Of a DNA stretch of 64,000 nucleotides, positions 53,978 through 61,637 are shown one piece after another. The notes under the pieces were generated by a model. That model was not told the origin of the DNA, did not search any database, and saw only the letters and a program-made list of their open reading frames with translations. The number at the start of each line of letters is the position of its first letter. Positions within the stretch are counted from its first letter, which is position 1. The stretch comes from Sulfurimonas sp. (GTDB lineage: Bacteria; Campylobacterota; Campylobacteria; Campylobacterales; Sulfurimonadaceae), in contig NZ_JALSKT010000080.1 in the NCBI RefSeq assembly GCF_026988655.1, positions 20,897 through 84,896 of the forward strand. The letters are read 5' to 3'. A program made the translations under genes and the position numbers.

Positions 53978-55146
53978 GCTTTACTTCCAAGAATTAAAAT
54001 TTTTCCATACCTTACTCCCCAGATGACAAAGAGTACTAGCCAAGCTGTAAATGAAAGATCAAACAAAAAGTTCAACTCCCATCCTAAAGCAATATTTATA
54101 CTATATAAAGCACGAAGTAAAACTACAGCTTGAATTGTGAGAAATATTTTTGTAGCAAATTTATCTGCATGAGGAGATAGTCCTGCATGTCCAAGTATGA
54201 CACGTGTTCCAAAACCAATAAGCACAGTGCTAAGAAAACCAATTGCCAAAAGATGAACATCAAGATAGTAAAAAGAGGTATCTAAAAATATTTCAGCTAT
54301 TTCACTTATTGCTGCAAAAGTAAACGCAGTAGGAAGCCAAAATAAAGCAAGGTGGAGTACCCATAAAATAGGAGGGGACTGCAAAGGATGTAAATCCCAT
54401 CGTAACAACTCTTTTAAAATAGATCCTGCTAAGAACAGATCCACAACAATTTTTCCCAGTGTAAAGTGTAATGAACTAAAAAGACTCTCCAAGATAAAAG
54501 ACAGAAAAACAACTTTGATAAAGTTACTGTTTTTTTGAGCAAAGGAGTGAGAAAAAAATGGAATCATACGTTGAGCAACACTAAAAGCTAAAAAAATGAG
54601 ATATAGATAAAAAGAGATATTGATAGCTGCGTTTAAAAGCAGTGGAAAAAATTGACTGAGTAAAAAAAGTACATTGCCAAAAAGACCAAAATAGACTGCG
54701 TTTAGAATCCAGAATGAGTCTGATTTATCAGCTGTTTGCGCTATAGTGTATATGTTTTGTAATGTGCGTACAATAAAATAATGTGAAACTAAAGTGATAA
54801 ACATAGCAAAAATAAGAATAATCTCAGAAACAAATGCTCCAAGTATAAAAAGTATTGAGGCTAGAATATTTGCATAAAAAATATTGATATATCGTTTTTT
54901 TGCAATGACCTGCGTCTGGTTAAACCTAGGAAAGGTAGTAAATAAAAATCCAGTAAAGAAGTTTGTAAATACTAAATATATAAGGGAATAGCTGTGAAAT
55001 GTGAGAGTATCAATTTCTAGGCTCATTATACCTTTGTAGCTTAAGGCAAATAGAAGCATCATAATCACTGCGTTTACAACACCTAAAGTAAAATAGGGCT
55101 GATGTGGTTGGGATAAAAAATAGTTCTTTTTATTTGCAGTGATCAT
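53974..55146 (-). CDS. nnrS: NnrS family membrane protein
   Basis: A 390-residue, about 12-helix heme- and copper-containing membrane protein linked to nitric oxide stress in denitrifiers. The start NYFLSQPHQPYFTLGVVNAV matches the SxPHxPxFxxG opening of NnrS, and FFTGFLFTTFPRF and LAIGFLSTVLIGFGTRVILGHAG are family loops with His. It precedes the SPL-like radical SAM gene by 8 bases in the other reading order (SPL is upstream). Four AAACGCAG motifs lie here (54322, 54627, 54696, 55068). Confidence 0.85.
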   Translation of the reverse strand: MITANKKNYFLSQPHQPYFTLGVVNAVIMMLLFALSYKGIMSLEIDTLTFHSYSLIYLVFTNFFTGFLFTTFPRFNQTQVIAKKRYINIFYANILASILFILGAFVSEIILIFAMFITLVSHYFIVRTLQNIYTIAQTADKSDSFWILNAVYFGLFGNVLFLLSQFFPLLLNAAINISFYLYLIFLAFSVAQRMIPFFSHSFAQKNSNFIKVVFLSFILESLFSSLHFTLGKIVVDLFLAGSILKELLRWDLHPLQSPPILWVLHLALFWLPTAFTFAAISEIAEIFLDTSFYYLDVHLLAIGFLSTVLIGFGTRVILGHAGLSPHADKFATKIFLTIQAVVLLRALYSINIALGWELNFLFDLSFTAWLVLFVIWGVRYGKILILGSKA

Positions 55147-55154
55147 AGTTGTTC

Positions 55155-56414
55155 CTATATTAGATAATCTTGACCTATTTTTTTAGAATAAGACGCCAAC
55201 ATTGCGTGTTCAAAGTCATTATTTGTAGCATATTGGTAACCAAAAGTTTTTGCCCAGAGTTCATGAGGTTCCATACATAGATAAAAGAATACTTTGTCAT
55301 CTGTATGCTGCCAAGGAGCAAAGCTTTCATAAGCATGTTTAAACATTTCAATCTTTGTCGCTTCAGGGTAAGATGTTTTTCCGCTTGCATCTTCATGCGG
55401 AATTTGTGTAATCTTACTTCTAAATTCTCTTTCACGTAACTGCTTGATGACAGGTTTGATAAAAGTGAGCGTTCCAAAGCTAACAAGTGCTACTTCTGAT
55501 GGTTGGAAGTTTAGTATAAGTTTTTCATATACGGCTTGATATTCATCAAGATATCCTTCATATTCAACGATAGGATGAAAATGAAATCCGACTTTTACAC
55601 CTTTATCTGCGAGCTTTCTTGCTGCGTTTATACGTTTATCAAGTGAAGCAGTAAGGTGTTCTTCGTTATCCACAATGGTTTGGGTGTTTAAACTCCAAGT
55701 ACAGAGAATATTTTTTGGTACTTCATTTTCGAGTAGATATTTAATATTATCTGATTTTGTTTTGAACTCTAAGATTACATTTGGGTTTTTACCTGCAAAT
55801 GCAAACAGGGCATCTAAAACACCTTCGCGGTTACCAAACATCAATGAGTCTGAAGCTTGTCCTGTACCAATGTGGTAAGTTTTATTTGGATCTAGCTCAA
55901 GCTTGAGGAGTTTGTCTGCAAAACTACTGTCAAAGGTAATGGTATTTTGATTGTAAAAACTTTGTATTGAGCAGTATGAACAATCAAAACCGCAACTCTC
56001 AACAGCATCAAGAGTAAGCAGGTTGCAACAACGTGTTTTTTCACTTGCGACAGGGCAAAGTCCTAGTCCAAATCCTTCTTTAGATTCTGTTTTAAAAGTG
56101 TATTTTTGCTCTTTAGGGATATTTTTTAAAGTGAAATTTTTATAAGAGTTTGGTTTGTTTCGTATACTTTCATACTCTTTTACAAGTCTTGAAAAAACTA
56201 CTTTTCTTTGTGAATGCTGGGGGAAAATGACACTGATTCTTTTTTCATCCCACATCCCCAAGTCTCGTGCGATATTAATGATTTGTTTTATCTCTTGGTG
56301 AGAAAATTTATATTCAAAAGCTTTTTCTTGTATGAACTCTTGTTCATGTAAAGGAAGCTTTTGAAAAAAAGTTTTTGCAATAGCGTTGTTAAATTTTTCT
56401 GCATATGAATTCAT
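55155..56414 (-). CDS. Spore photoproduct lyase-like radical SAM protein
   Basis: A 419-residue radical SAM enzyme of the SPL family. The [4Fe-4S] motif CxxxCxxC is Cys141, Cys145 and Cys148 (SCGFDCSYCSIQSFYNQN), with three more Cys just before (Cys120, Cys129, Cys130). ILCTWSLNTQTIVDNEEHLTASLDKRINAARKLADKGVKVGFHFHPI is the SPL TIM-barrel region. True SPL repairs spore thymine dimers; this organism makes no spores, so another DNA or unknown substrate is likely. It starts upstream of nnrS in the same operon. Confidence 0.85.
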   Translation of the reverse strand: MNSYAEKFNNAIAKTFFQKLPLHEQEFIQEKAFEYKFSHQEIKQIINIARDLGMWDEKRISVIFPQHSQRKVVFSRLVKEYESIRNKPNSYKNFTLKNIPKEQKYTFKTESKEGFGLGLCPVASEKTRCCNLLTLDAVESCGFDCSYCSIQSFYNQNTITFDSSFADKLLKLELDPNKTYHIGTGQASDSLMFGNREGVLDALFAFAGKNPNVILEFKTKSDNIKYLLENEVPKNILCTWSLNTQTIVDNEEHLTASLDKRINAARKLADKGVKVGFHFHPIVEYEGYLDEYQAVYEKLILNFQPSEVALVSFGTLTFIKPVIKQLREREFRSKITQIPHEDASGKTSYPEATKIEMFKHAYESFAPWQHTDDKVFFYLCMEPHELWAKTFGYQYATNNDFEHAMLASYSKKIGQDYLI

Positions 56415-56440
56415 AAAGGAATTCTAGCAAAAAAACTTTA

Positions 56441-56941
56441 TTATTGAATAGGTATAAGTTTGACTTTCGGCTTTTTCAGCTCTTTTCTTGGAATAGTAAT
56501 CGTTAATATTCCATTATCATATTTTGTTTTGAGTTTGTCTTTGTCTATATCTTGAGGTAGTTGAATCATACGCTTAAAAGAGCCGTAAAAAATCTCTTGT
56601 TTGACATAGTTGTTTTCTTTTTCTTTTTTAGATTCTTTTTTTACTCCCTCAATATTTAAGATATTATTTTCATCAATACTAAGTTTGATGTTTTCTTTTG
56701 GGACACCAGCAAGATCAAATTCAAGTATATAAGTACTATCAGTATGTTGCATATTTGTTCTTGGGTAACTAAGGTTGTTGAGTTTTGCATTACTAAAATG
56801 AGTTTGTATTAAAGAATCAAAATATTGATTCATTTTTGCGAACTCTTTATCATAAGGATTGCTTGGAACAATGTCATTTGCAGTTACAGAAACTGATGTA
56901 AGAATAGATGCAGCAATCATACTTCCAATAATTTTTTTCAT
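56441..56941 (-). CDS. Hsp20/alpha-crystallin protein with signal peptide (periplasmic)
   Basis: A small heat-shock chaperone of 166 residues. Residues 1-22 look like a Sec signal (IIGSMIAASILTSVSVTA then ND), and the alpha-crystallin domain spans about 60-160 (YILEFDLAGVPKENIKLSID, NILNIEGVKKES, YGSFKRMIQLPQDIDKDKLKTKYDNGILTITIPRKE). The C-terminal IPI motif (KLIPIQ) used for oligomer assembly is kept. Small heat-shock proteins are normally cytoplasmic; an exported form is unusual. It is upstream-divergent from nothing close; the SPL gene lies 26 bases downstream. Confidence 0.85.
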   Translation of the reverse strand: MKKIIGSMIAASILTSVSVTANDIVPSNPYDKEFAKMNQYFDSLIQTHFSNAKLNNLSYPRTNMQHTDSTYILEFDLAGVPKENIKLSIDENNILNIEGVKKESKKEKENNYVKQEIFYGSFKRMIQLPQDIDKDKLKTKYDNGILTITIPRKELKKPKVKLIPIQ

Positions 56942-57006
56942 ATCGTATCTCCTAGTTTTATTTTTAATTCTATATCTTTTGGGTTAATAATGAGTAAATT
57001 ATAAAA

Positions 57007-57690
57007 TTATTTTAGTAACATTTTTGAGCTTTTTTCAAGAAGCTTTTGTAGGCTGTTTATTTTGATATTACGTCTGCTTGTTGCAATGATATTTTCAGCT
57101 TTGAGCTCTTTTATGCTTCGTTCAAGTACATGACGTACTGTTCCTATGAGCTTGGCTATTTCTGTATTGGATAAATTTTGTAAAAGTTGATATCTAAATT
57201 TGTTTTCCGGGTTAAGATTTTGAACTAAAAGATTTAAAAACCTTTCTTTCGTATCATAGAGTGCTAACTCTTCTGCTAGCTCTTCTGTATAACGCATATG
57301 CGCTGCAAGATAAGGAAAAATCTTTTTGTTAAATGCAGGGTAGTTTTCAAGCCAGTAACGAACTTTATCTATGGGAATACGCAAAACATTAGCATCTTCA
57401 ATGACTTCATAAATAACCTCATGAGGCTTTCCATCAAGCAAAGATATGAGATCAAACATATCTCCGCGTTTGTATATAAAAAAAGTCTGCTCTTTATTCG
57501 TTTGAAAGTTTATTTGGTAAGTTTTTACTCTACCATCTACTATGACATAAAAGTATTTTAGTAAATCATCTGGATAAAAAGGAGAAGATCCCTTTTTGTA
57601 GCTAAATTGGGTAGAGTATTTGTAAAACTCTTCTTCAAACGCAGTAGTGGTATTTGACAAGAGTTCTAGTTGTTTGGAATTGTTTTTCAT
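57007..57690 (-). CDS. Crp/Fnr family transcriptional regulator
   Basis: A 227-residue regulator with an N-terminal cyclic-nucleotide-binding fold (YFYVIVDGRVKTYQINFQTNKEQTFFIYKRGDMFDLISLLDGKPHEVIYEV) and a C-terminal winged helix (NLSNTEIAKLIGTVRHVLERSIKELKAENIIA). There is no Cys at all, so it is not an FNR-type iron-sulfur sensor, and the phosphate-binding loop residues of CRP are not evident. A redox or NO-related signal is possible given the nnrS locus nearby. The AAACGCAG motif at 57637 is near the start. Confidence 0.88.
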   Translation of the reverse strand: MKNNSKQLELLSNTTTAFEEEFYKYSTQFSYKKGSSPFYPDDLLKYFYVIVDGRVKTYQINFQTNKEQTFFIYKRGDMFDLISLLDGKPHEVIYEVIEDANVLRIPIDKVRYWLENYPAFNKKIFPYLAAHMRYTEELAEELALYDTKERFLNLLVQNLNPENKFRYQLLQNLSNTEIAKLIGTVRHVLERSIKELKAENIIATSRRNIKINSLQKLLEKSSKMLLK

Positions 57691-57804
57691 AGAGAAATTG
57701 TATCATATAAGAAGAGTAAAAAATAGGTGTTAGTGAATTTGTTTTTAAATATGTTACATATTGTAGTTTTTAAAATAGGCTTAAACAGTGAGAATTTAAA
57801 GGGA

Positions 57805-58434
57805 TTAATCTCTAAATTCTACTACTGTTTCAAAAGGAAGTCTAAGCTGTTTTGATTGAGGATTCAATCTATAACCAAAAGGCAGTACAAGTGCAACTTG
57901 ATATTTATTTGTGTCAAGTTCAAGAATATTTTCAACTTTTTCTTTTTCGAAACCTTCTATTGGACATGAATCTATACCAATAAACGCAGCTCCACTCATC
58001 ATATTTGCAGCGGCAATATAGGTTTGCCTTGCACTCCAGCAGTAAATGTTTTCATCACTGCTGAGTGTTTTTTTTAAATGTTTTGCATAGAGCTCCATAT
58101 ACATATCAAGTGATTCTTGCGGCATATCTCGTCTTGCAAATCTTTTTTTGACTTCTCCTGATTCCGGTTTGAGACTCTCAATTCCGGCAAGAATAACAAC
58201 AAGATGGGAACAAGAAGTAATTTGCACCTGATCCCAGCAGACAGGTCTGAGTTTTGCTTTTAACTCTTCATTGGTAATGACTAGAAACTTCCAGGCTTCC
58301 ATACCAAAAGAAGAGGGCGATTTTCTACCGCACTCTAAAATAAAGCGTATATCTTCATCACTTATTTTCTTTGTTTCATCAAATATCTTACAGGCATGAC
58401 GAAAGTTCATTGCATCCATAAATTTATTTTGCAT
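57805..58434 (-). CDS. Nitroreductase family NAD(P)H oxidoreductase
   Basis: A 209-residue FMN-dependent nitroreductase-type protein. MDAMNFRHACKIFDETKKISDEDIRFILECGRKSPSSFGMEAWKF is the typical N-terminus with the Arg-His and Ser residues that hold FMN, and IAAANMMSGAAFIGIDSCPIEGF is the second binding stretch. The physiological substrate is unknown; members reduce nitro compounds, quinones or flavins. The last AAACGCAG motif in the window (57982) is in this gene. Confidence 0.88.
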   Translation of the reverse strand: MQNKFMDAMNFRHACKIFDETKKISDEDIRFILECGRKSPSSFGMEAWKFLVITNEELKAKLRPVCWDQVQITSCSHLVVILAGIESLKPESGEVKKRFARRDMPQESLDMYMELYAKHLKKTLSSDENIYCWSARQTYIAAANMMSGAAFIGIDSCPIEGFEKEKVENILELDTNKYQVALVLPFGYRLNPQSKQLRLPFETVVEFRD

Positions 58435-58536
58435 TTGTAATCCTTTAAGTGCCTAAGCATAATATGTCAAATTGCCATAAATTATAAGGCAGTTTTGTAA
58501 ATATCTTATAATCATAGCAGAAAAATCAGGAGCGGG

Positions 58537-58884
58537 ATGATGGTTTTAGGAAAATGTCCATATTGTGATGATGGAGCAATAGAAGTACGGGACAAAGAGG
58601 TGAGGGGCAAAAAGGTAAAACTCTATGCCTGTACAAATGCACACTGGATGACAGAAGACGGGGAGATGTTTGAAGTGACGCAAGAGTCTACATGCAGTTT
58701 TAGAATATGGCAAAATACTTTGGCGAAGTATGGCAAATGGCTAAACTATAAAGAGGTGCGAGAACTTTTAAGCGAGGGTGAGCTTGAAGTGGAGCTTTTG
58801 AGTAAAAAATACGGTAAAAAAATCCACTACACTAAAACAGTTGTTCTCAATGAAGAGTATGGTGTAAGTGTACTTTGGGATTAG
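58537..58884 (+). CDS. Zinc-ribbon-like small protein, unknown function
   Basis: A 115-residue protein whose N-terminus is a knuckle (GKCPYCDDGAIEVRDKEVRGKKVKLYACTNAHW): Cys7, Cys10, Cys32 and His36 could hold zinc. It resembles the N-terminal zinc ribbon of topoisomerase-associated or TFIIS-like proteins only in layout. The rest is amphipathic (RIWQNTLAKYGKWLNYKEVRELLSEGELEVELLSKKYGKKIHY). It starts in a 20-base step before the histidine kinase gene. Confidence 0.65.
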   Translation: MMVLGKCPYCDDGAIEVRDKEVRGKKVKLYACTNAHWMTEDGEMFEVTQESTCSFRIWQNTLAKYGKWLNYKEVRELLSEGELEVELLSKKYGKKIHYTKTVVLNEEYGVSVLWD

Positions 58885-58902
58885 TTTCGCTAGAATTTAG
58901 TT

Positions 58903-60126
58903 ATGTTGGAACAGTACAAAGAAGCGATTGAAAAAAGCAATATCATCTCCAAAACCGATGTCAGCGGTATTATTACTTTTGTCAATGATGAATTTTGCAA
59001 AATTTCGGGCTATACAAAAGAGGAACTGCTTGGTAAAAATCACAATATCGTAAGAGACCCTGACGTGCCTGCTTCTATATTTAAAGCACTGTGGGAGACG
59101 ATAAAAGCAAAAAAGACCTACAAAGCTACGGTAAAAAACAGAGCCAAAGACGGAACAACTTTTTATGTCAATACGACTGTAATTCCTATACTTGATAAAA
59201 ATGATAATATCGTAGAGTTTGTAGCGATTCGTTATGATGTGACACAAGAGGTTTTTTATAAAAAAAGTTTGGAACAAAAAGAGAGAGAACTGCAAGAACT
59301 CAACGAAAACCTTGAAAAAAGAGTAGAGGAAAAGACAAAAGAGCTAAAAAAACTCAATGAAACACTCGAACGCAGAGTCCGTGAAGAGATAGCCAAAAAT
59401 GAGGAGAAACAGAAAGTCATGTTTTGGCAGTCACGGCTTGCAAGTCTGGGTGAAATGCTGGCAAATATCGCACACCAGTGGAGACAACCGCTCACAGAAC
59501 TCACGCTGACACTCTTTAGTCTAAAAAAAGCCGCTGTTAACGGAAATATGCAAGAGCTTGAAAATCTTTACAGTGAGAGCAAGGCAATTATACAGAATAT
59601 GTCTACAACCATAGATGATTTTACCAACTTTTTTAAACCCACAAAACACAAACACTACTTTAAAGTGGCTGACAGCATCAATGAGTCGCTCAATATCTTG
59701 GAAAAAATCATTATAAAAGAGATGATCAGTGTCCATACTGAGTTTGAAGATGTGGAAGTCTTGGGTAGTGCAAACGAGTTGACACAGGTGATTATCAACC
59801 TGATTCAAAACTCAAAAGATGCCTTTTTGCAATCTTCTGTTTTGCTAAAAGAGATATATATCGGTGTAAAAAAAGAGCAGGATTTTGCACTTATAGAGCT
59901 TGAAGACAATGCGGGCGGTATACAGGAAAAAGAGATATATAAAATTTTTGAGCCCTATTTTACAACAAAACACTCCTCTTCGGGTACCGGGCTCGGACTC
60001 TTTATGTCGAAGATGATTTGTGAGCAGGGGCTGAACGGTTCCATAGATGTGCTTTCAAAGAGAGGACGTACAAAATTTATTATAAAAATTCCACTTCAAG
60101 AGAGGGGCCCAGAGAATGCGAAATAA
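58903..60126 (+). CDS. Histidine kinase with an Aer-like PAS domain
   Basis: A 407-residue cytoplasmic sensor kinase. Residues about 10-115 form a PAS domain of the Aer type (NHNIVRDPDVPASIFKALWETI), which in Aer binds FAD and reads redox state. A coiled coil (about 120-170) leads to the HisKA box AHQWRQPL with His191, then the HATPase domain with N-box NLIQNSKDAF, G1 EDNAGGI and G2 GTGLGLFMSK. It overlaps the response regulator by 11 bases. The response to redox or oxygen is inferred. Confidence 0.9.
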   Translation: MLEQYKEAIEKSNIISKTDVSGIITFVNDEFCKISGYTKEELLGKNHNIVRDPDVPASIFKALWETIKAKKTYKATVKNRAKDGTTFYVNTTVIPILDKNDNIVEFVAIRYDVTQEVFYKKSLEQKERELQELNENLEKRVEEKTKELKKLNETLERRVREEIAKNEEKQKVMFWQSRLASLGEMLANIAHQWRQPLTELTLTLFSLKKAAVNGNMQELENLYSESKAIIQNMSTTIDDFTNFFKPTKHKHYFKVADSINESLNILEKIIIKEMISVHTEFEDVEVLGSANELTQVIINLIQNSKDAFLQSSVLLKEIYIGVKKEQDFALIELEDNAGGIQEKEIYKIFEPYFTTKHSSSGTGLGLFMSKMICEQGLNGSIDVLSKRGRTKFIIKIPLQERGPENAK

Positions 60127-60796
60127 GTTTTTGAAAAGTCTGAAAATCTTACTTGTCGAAGATGAAGAGAACCTTGCATTGTTGCTTAAAAATGCGATAG
60201 GAGAGAATTTTCACAGTTTTTTGCTTGCCAAAGACGGGAATGAAGGTTTGCGGATTTATAAAAAAGTTTTGCCGGACATTGTAATCACCGATATTATGAT
60301 GCCAAACAAAACCGGTCTGGAAATGGCCAAAGAGATAAAAAGTATCAATCCTGAGAGTAAAATTATCATACTGAGTGCTTTTAGTGATGTGGGAAAACTT
60401 TTGGGTGCGATTGATACAGGTGTCGTCAAATACTTTATCAAGCCTTTTGATCCGGATGAGCTACTCGAGTATATTCTTTCACTCGAAGGTATGATAGGCA
60501 AAAAGCTTATAGAACTGCAAGAGGGGTTTGTATTTAATAAAACTACCAACAGTCTATATAAAAACAACCGATATATTGCACTTTCAAAAAAAGAAGTTTT
60601 ATTTTTAAAAACACTTGTAAGAAATTATGAGAGAGGTGTTCCTGTATTGGAGTATGAAGCAATAAAAAAAATGATTTGGGAAGAGGCGGTAAGTGGTGAA
60701 AGACTGAGAACATTTATAAGACGCTTTCGAGCTAAAACCTCAAAAGCCTTGCTTTCAAATGTAAAAGGAAGAGGCTATAAAATAGCGTTAGGCTAG
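60116..60796 (+). CDS. OmpR-type response regulator
   Basis: A 226-residue regulator. The receiver domain has acidic Glu15/Asp16, phosphoacceptor Asp59 (TDIMMP) and the Lys of YFIKPFDP. A C-terminal winged helix (KKEVLFLKTLVRNYERGVPVLEYEAIKKMIWEE, RRFRAKTSKALLSNVKGRGYKIAL) binds DNA. It is the partner of the PAS kinase, sharing the transcript, and its target genes are unknown. It is tail to tail with nrdG. Confidence 0.93.
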   Translation: MRNKFLKSLKILLVEDEENLALLLKNAIGENFHSFLLAKDGNEGLRIYKKVLPDIVITDIMMPNKTGLEMAKEIKSINPESKIIILSAFSDVGKLLGAIDTGVVKYFIKPFDPDELLEYILSLEGMIGKKLIELQEGFVFNKTTNSLYKNNRYIALSKKEVLFLKTLVRNYERGVPVLEYEAIKKMIWEEAVSGERLRTFIRRFRAKTSKALLSNVKGRGYKIALG

Positions 60797-61525
60797 TTAT
60801 CTCCAAATAATTGGAAAGTCACTTTTTAAAAGGGATTTGTCAAAGAGTTTTGAAGGTTTTTGAAGGTTTGCTAGTGTATTTTGTGTGTCGAGAAATTTTT
60901 GAATATAGTAATTTTTATTGTATCCTCTTTCTTTGAGATCATTCAGTATAAAGTTGATATCATCACTGCTGAGCAAATCTGCATGGAAAGTGGTTCTCAC
61001 TTCAAATGGAACATTGCTTTGCAACAGAAGATCAAGTGTTTTGCTAAACTCATGATATTTGTTTGAGTGTGTGATTTGGATAAATTTATATTGTGGTGCT
61101 TTGTAGTCAAGTGCAACAAAATCAAGCAGATCCAAATCAATAAGTCTCTTTACATGTAAGTAGTTTGTACCATTGGTATCGAGTTTTATCAAAAATCCGA
61201 GCTTTTTAATCTCTTTGCAAAAACCTGTCAGTTCATAAGAAGAAGCCTCTCCTCCCGAGAGAACAACCGCATCCAACAGGCCTCTTCTTGTTTCTAAAAA
61301 GGCAAGAGCATCTTCAAGTGTGTAGTTTCCCTCTTTTGCAAAGACTATATCTTTGTTGTAACAAAAATCACAACGCATATTGCATCCGCTAAACCAGAAA
61401 ATAGACGCGAGATGCTCAGGGTAGTCCAAATGGGAAAATTTGCTTATATCATAGATGCATTTTTCACTCTTTAAACTGTTTTCGCTCTTTGTGTTCACCT
61501 GTTTTTCCTGTATTGAAACTTTCAA
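60797..61525 (-). CDS. nrdG: Anaerobic ribonucleotide reductase activase NrdG
   Basis: The radical SAM activase that makes the glycyl radical on NrdD. The 242-residue protein has the motif CNMRCDFC with Cys48, Cys52 and Cys55, and VVLSGGEAS as the SAM-binding GGE. Its reading frame opens at 61525, inside the 50-residue glycyl gene, and 62 bases overlap in another frame; a GTG at 61498 is a possible shorter start. The overlap suggests translational coupling to the protein it acts on. Confidence 0.9.
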   Translation of the reverse strand: MKVSIQEKQVNTKSENSLKSEKCIYDISKFSHLDYPEHLASIFWFSGCNMRCDFCYNKDIVFAKEGNYTLEDALAFLETRRGLLDAVVLSGGEASSYELTGFCKEIKKLGFLIKLDTNGTNYLHVKRLIDLDLLDFVALDYKAPQYKFIQITHSNKYHEFSKTLDLLLQSNVPFEVRTTFHADLLSSDDINFILNDLKERGYNKNYYIQKFLDTQNTLANLQKPSKLFDKSLLKSDFPIIWR

Positions 61526-61616
61526 TAGGTCTGTGATACCCCATGACCCGTGTGTAGACTATACATTTTTGTCGTTTATCTTTGAGTGTATTTAAAATCT
61601 CATCTCTTTTTAGCAT
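61464..61616 (-). CDS. Separate glycyl-radical peptide of NrdD (50 residues)
   Basis: A 50-residue ORF whose C-terminal half is the NrdD glycyl radical signature: CIVYTRVMGYHRP followed by IESFNTGKTGEHKERKQF, with the radical glycine at Gly26 (RVMGY). In typical NrdD proteins this stretch ends the main chain (RVTGYYRP...NxGKxxExxxR). Here it is preceded by its own RBS (AAGGAG, ending 6 bases before the ATG at 61616) and a stop codon (TAG at 61638-61640) ends the large gene 21 bases upstream. Too short for standard gene callers. Confidence 0.9.
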   Translation of the reverse strand: MLKRDEILNTLKDKRQKCIVYTRVMGYHRPIESFNTGKTGEHKERKQFKE

Positions 61617-61637
61617 AATTTTTCTCCTTATAGAATG

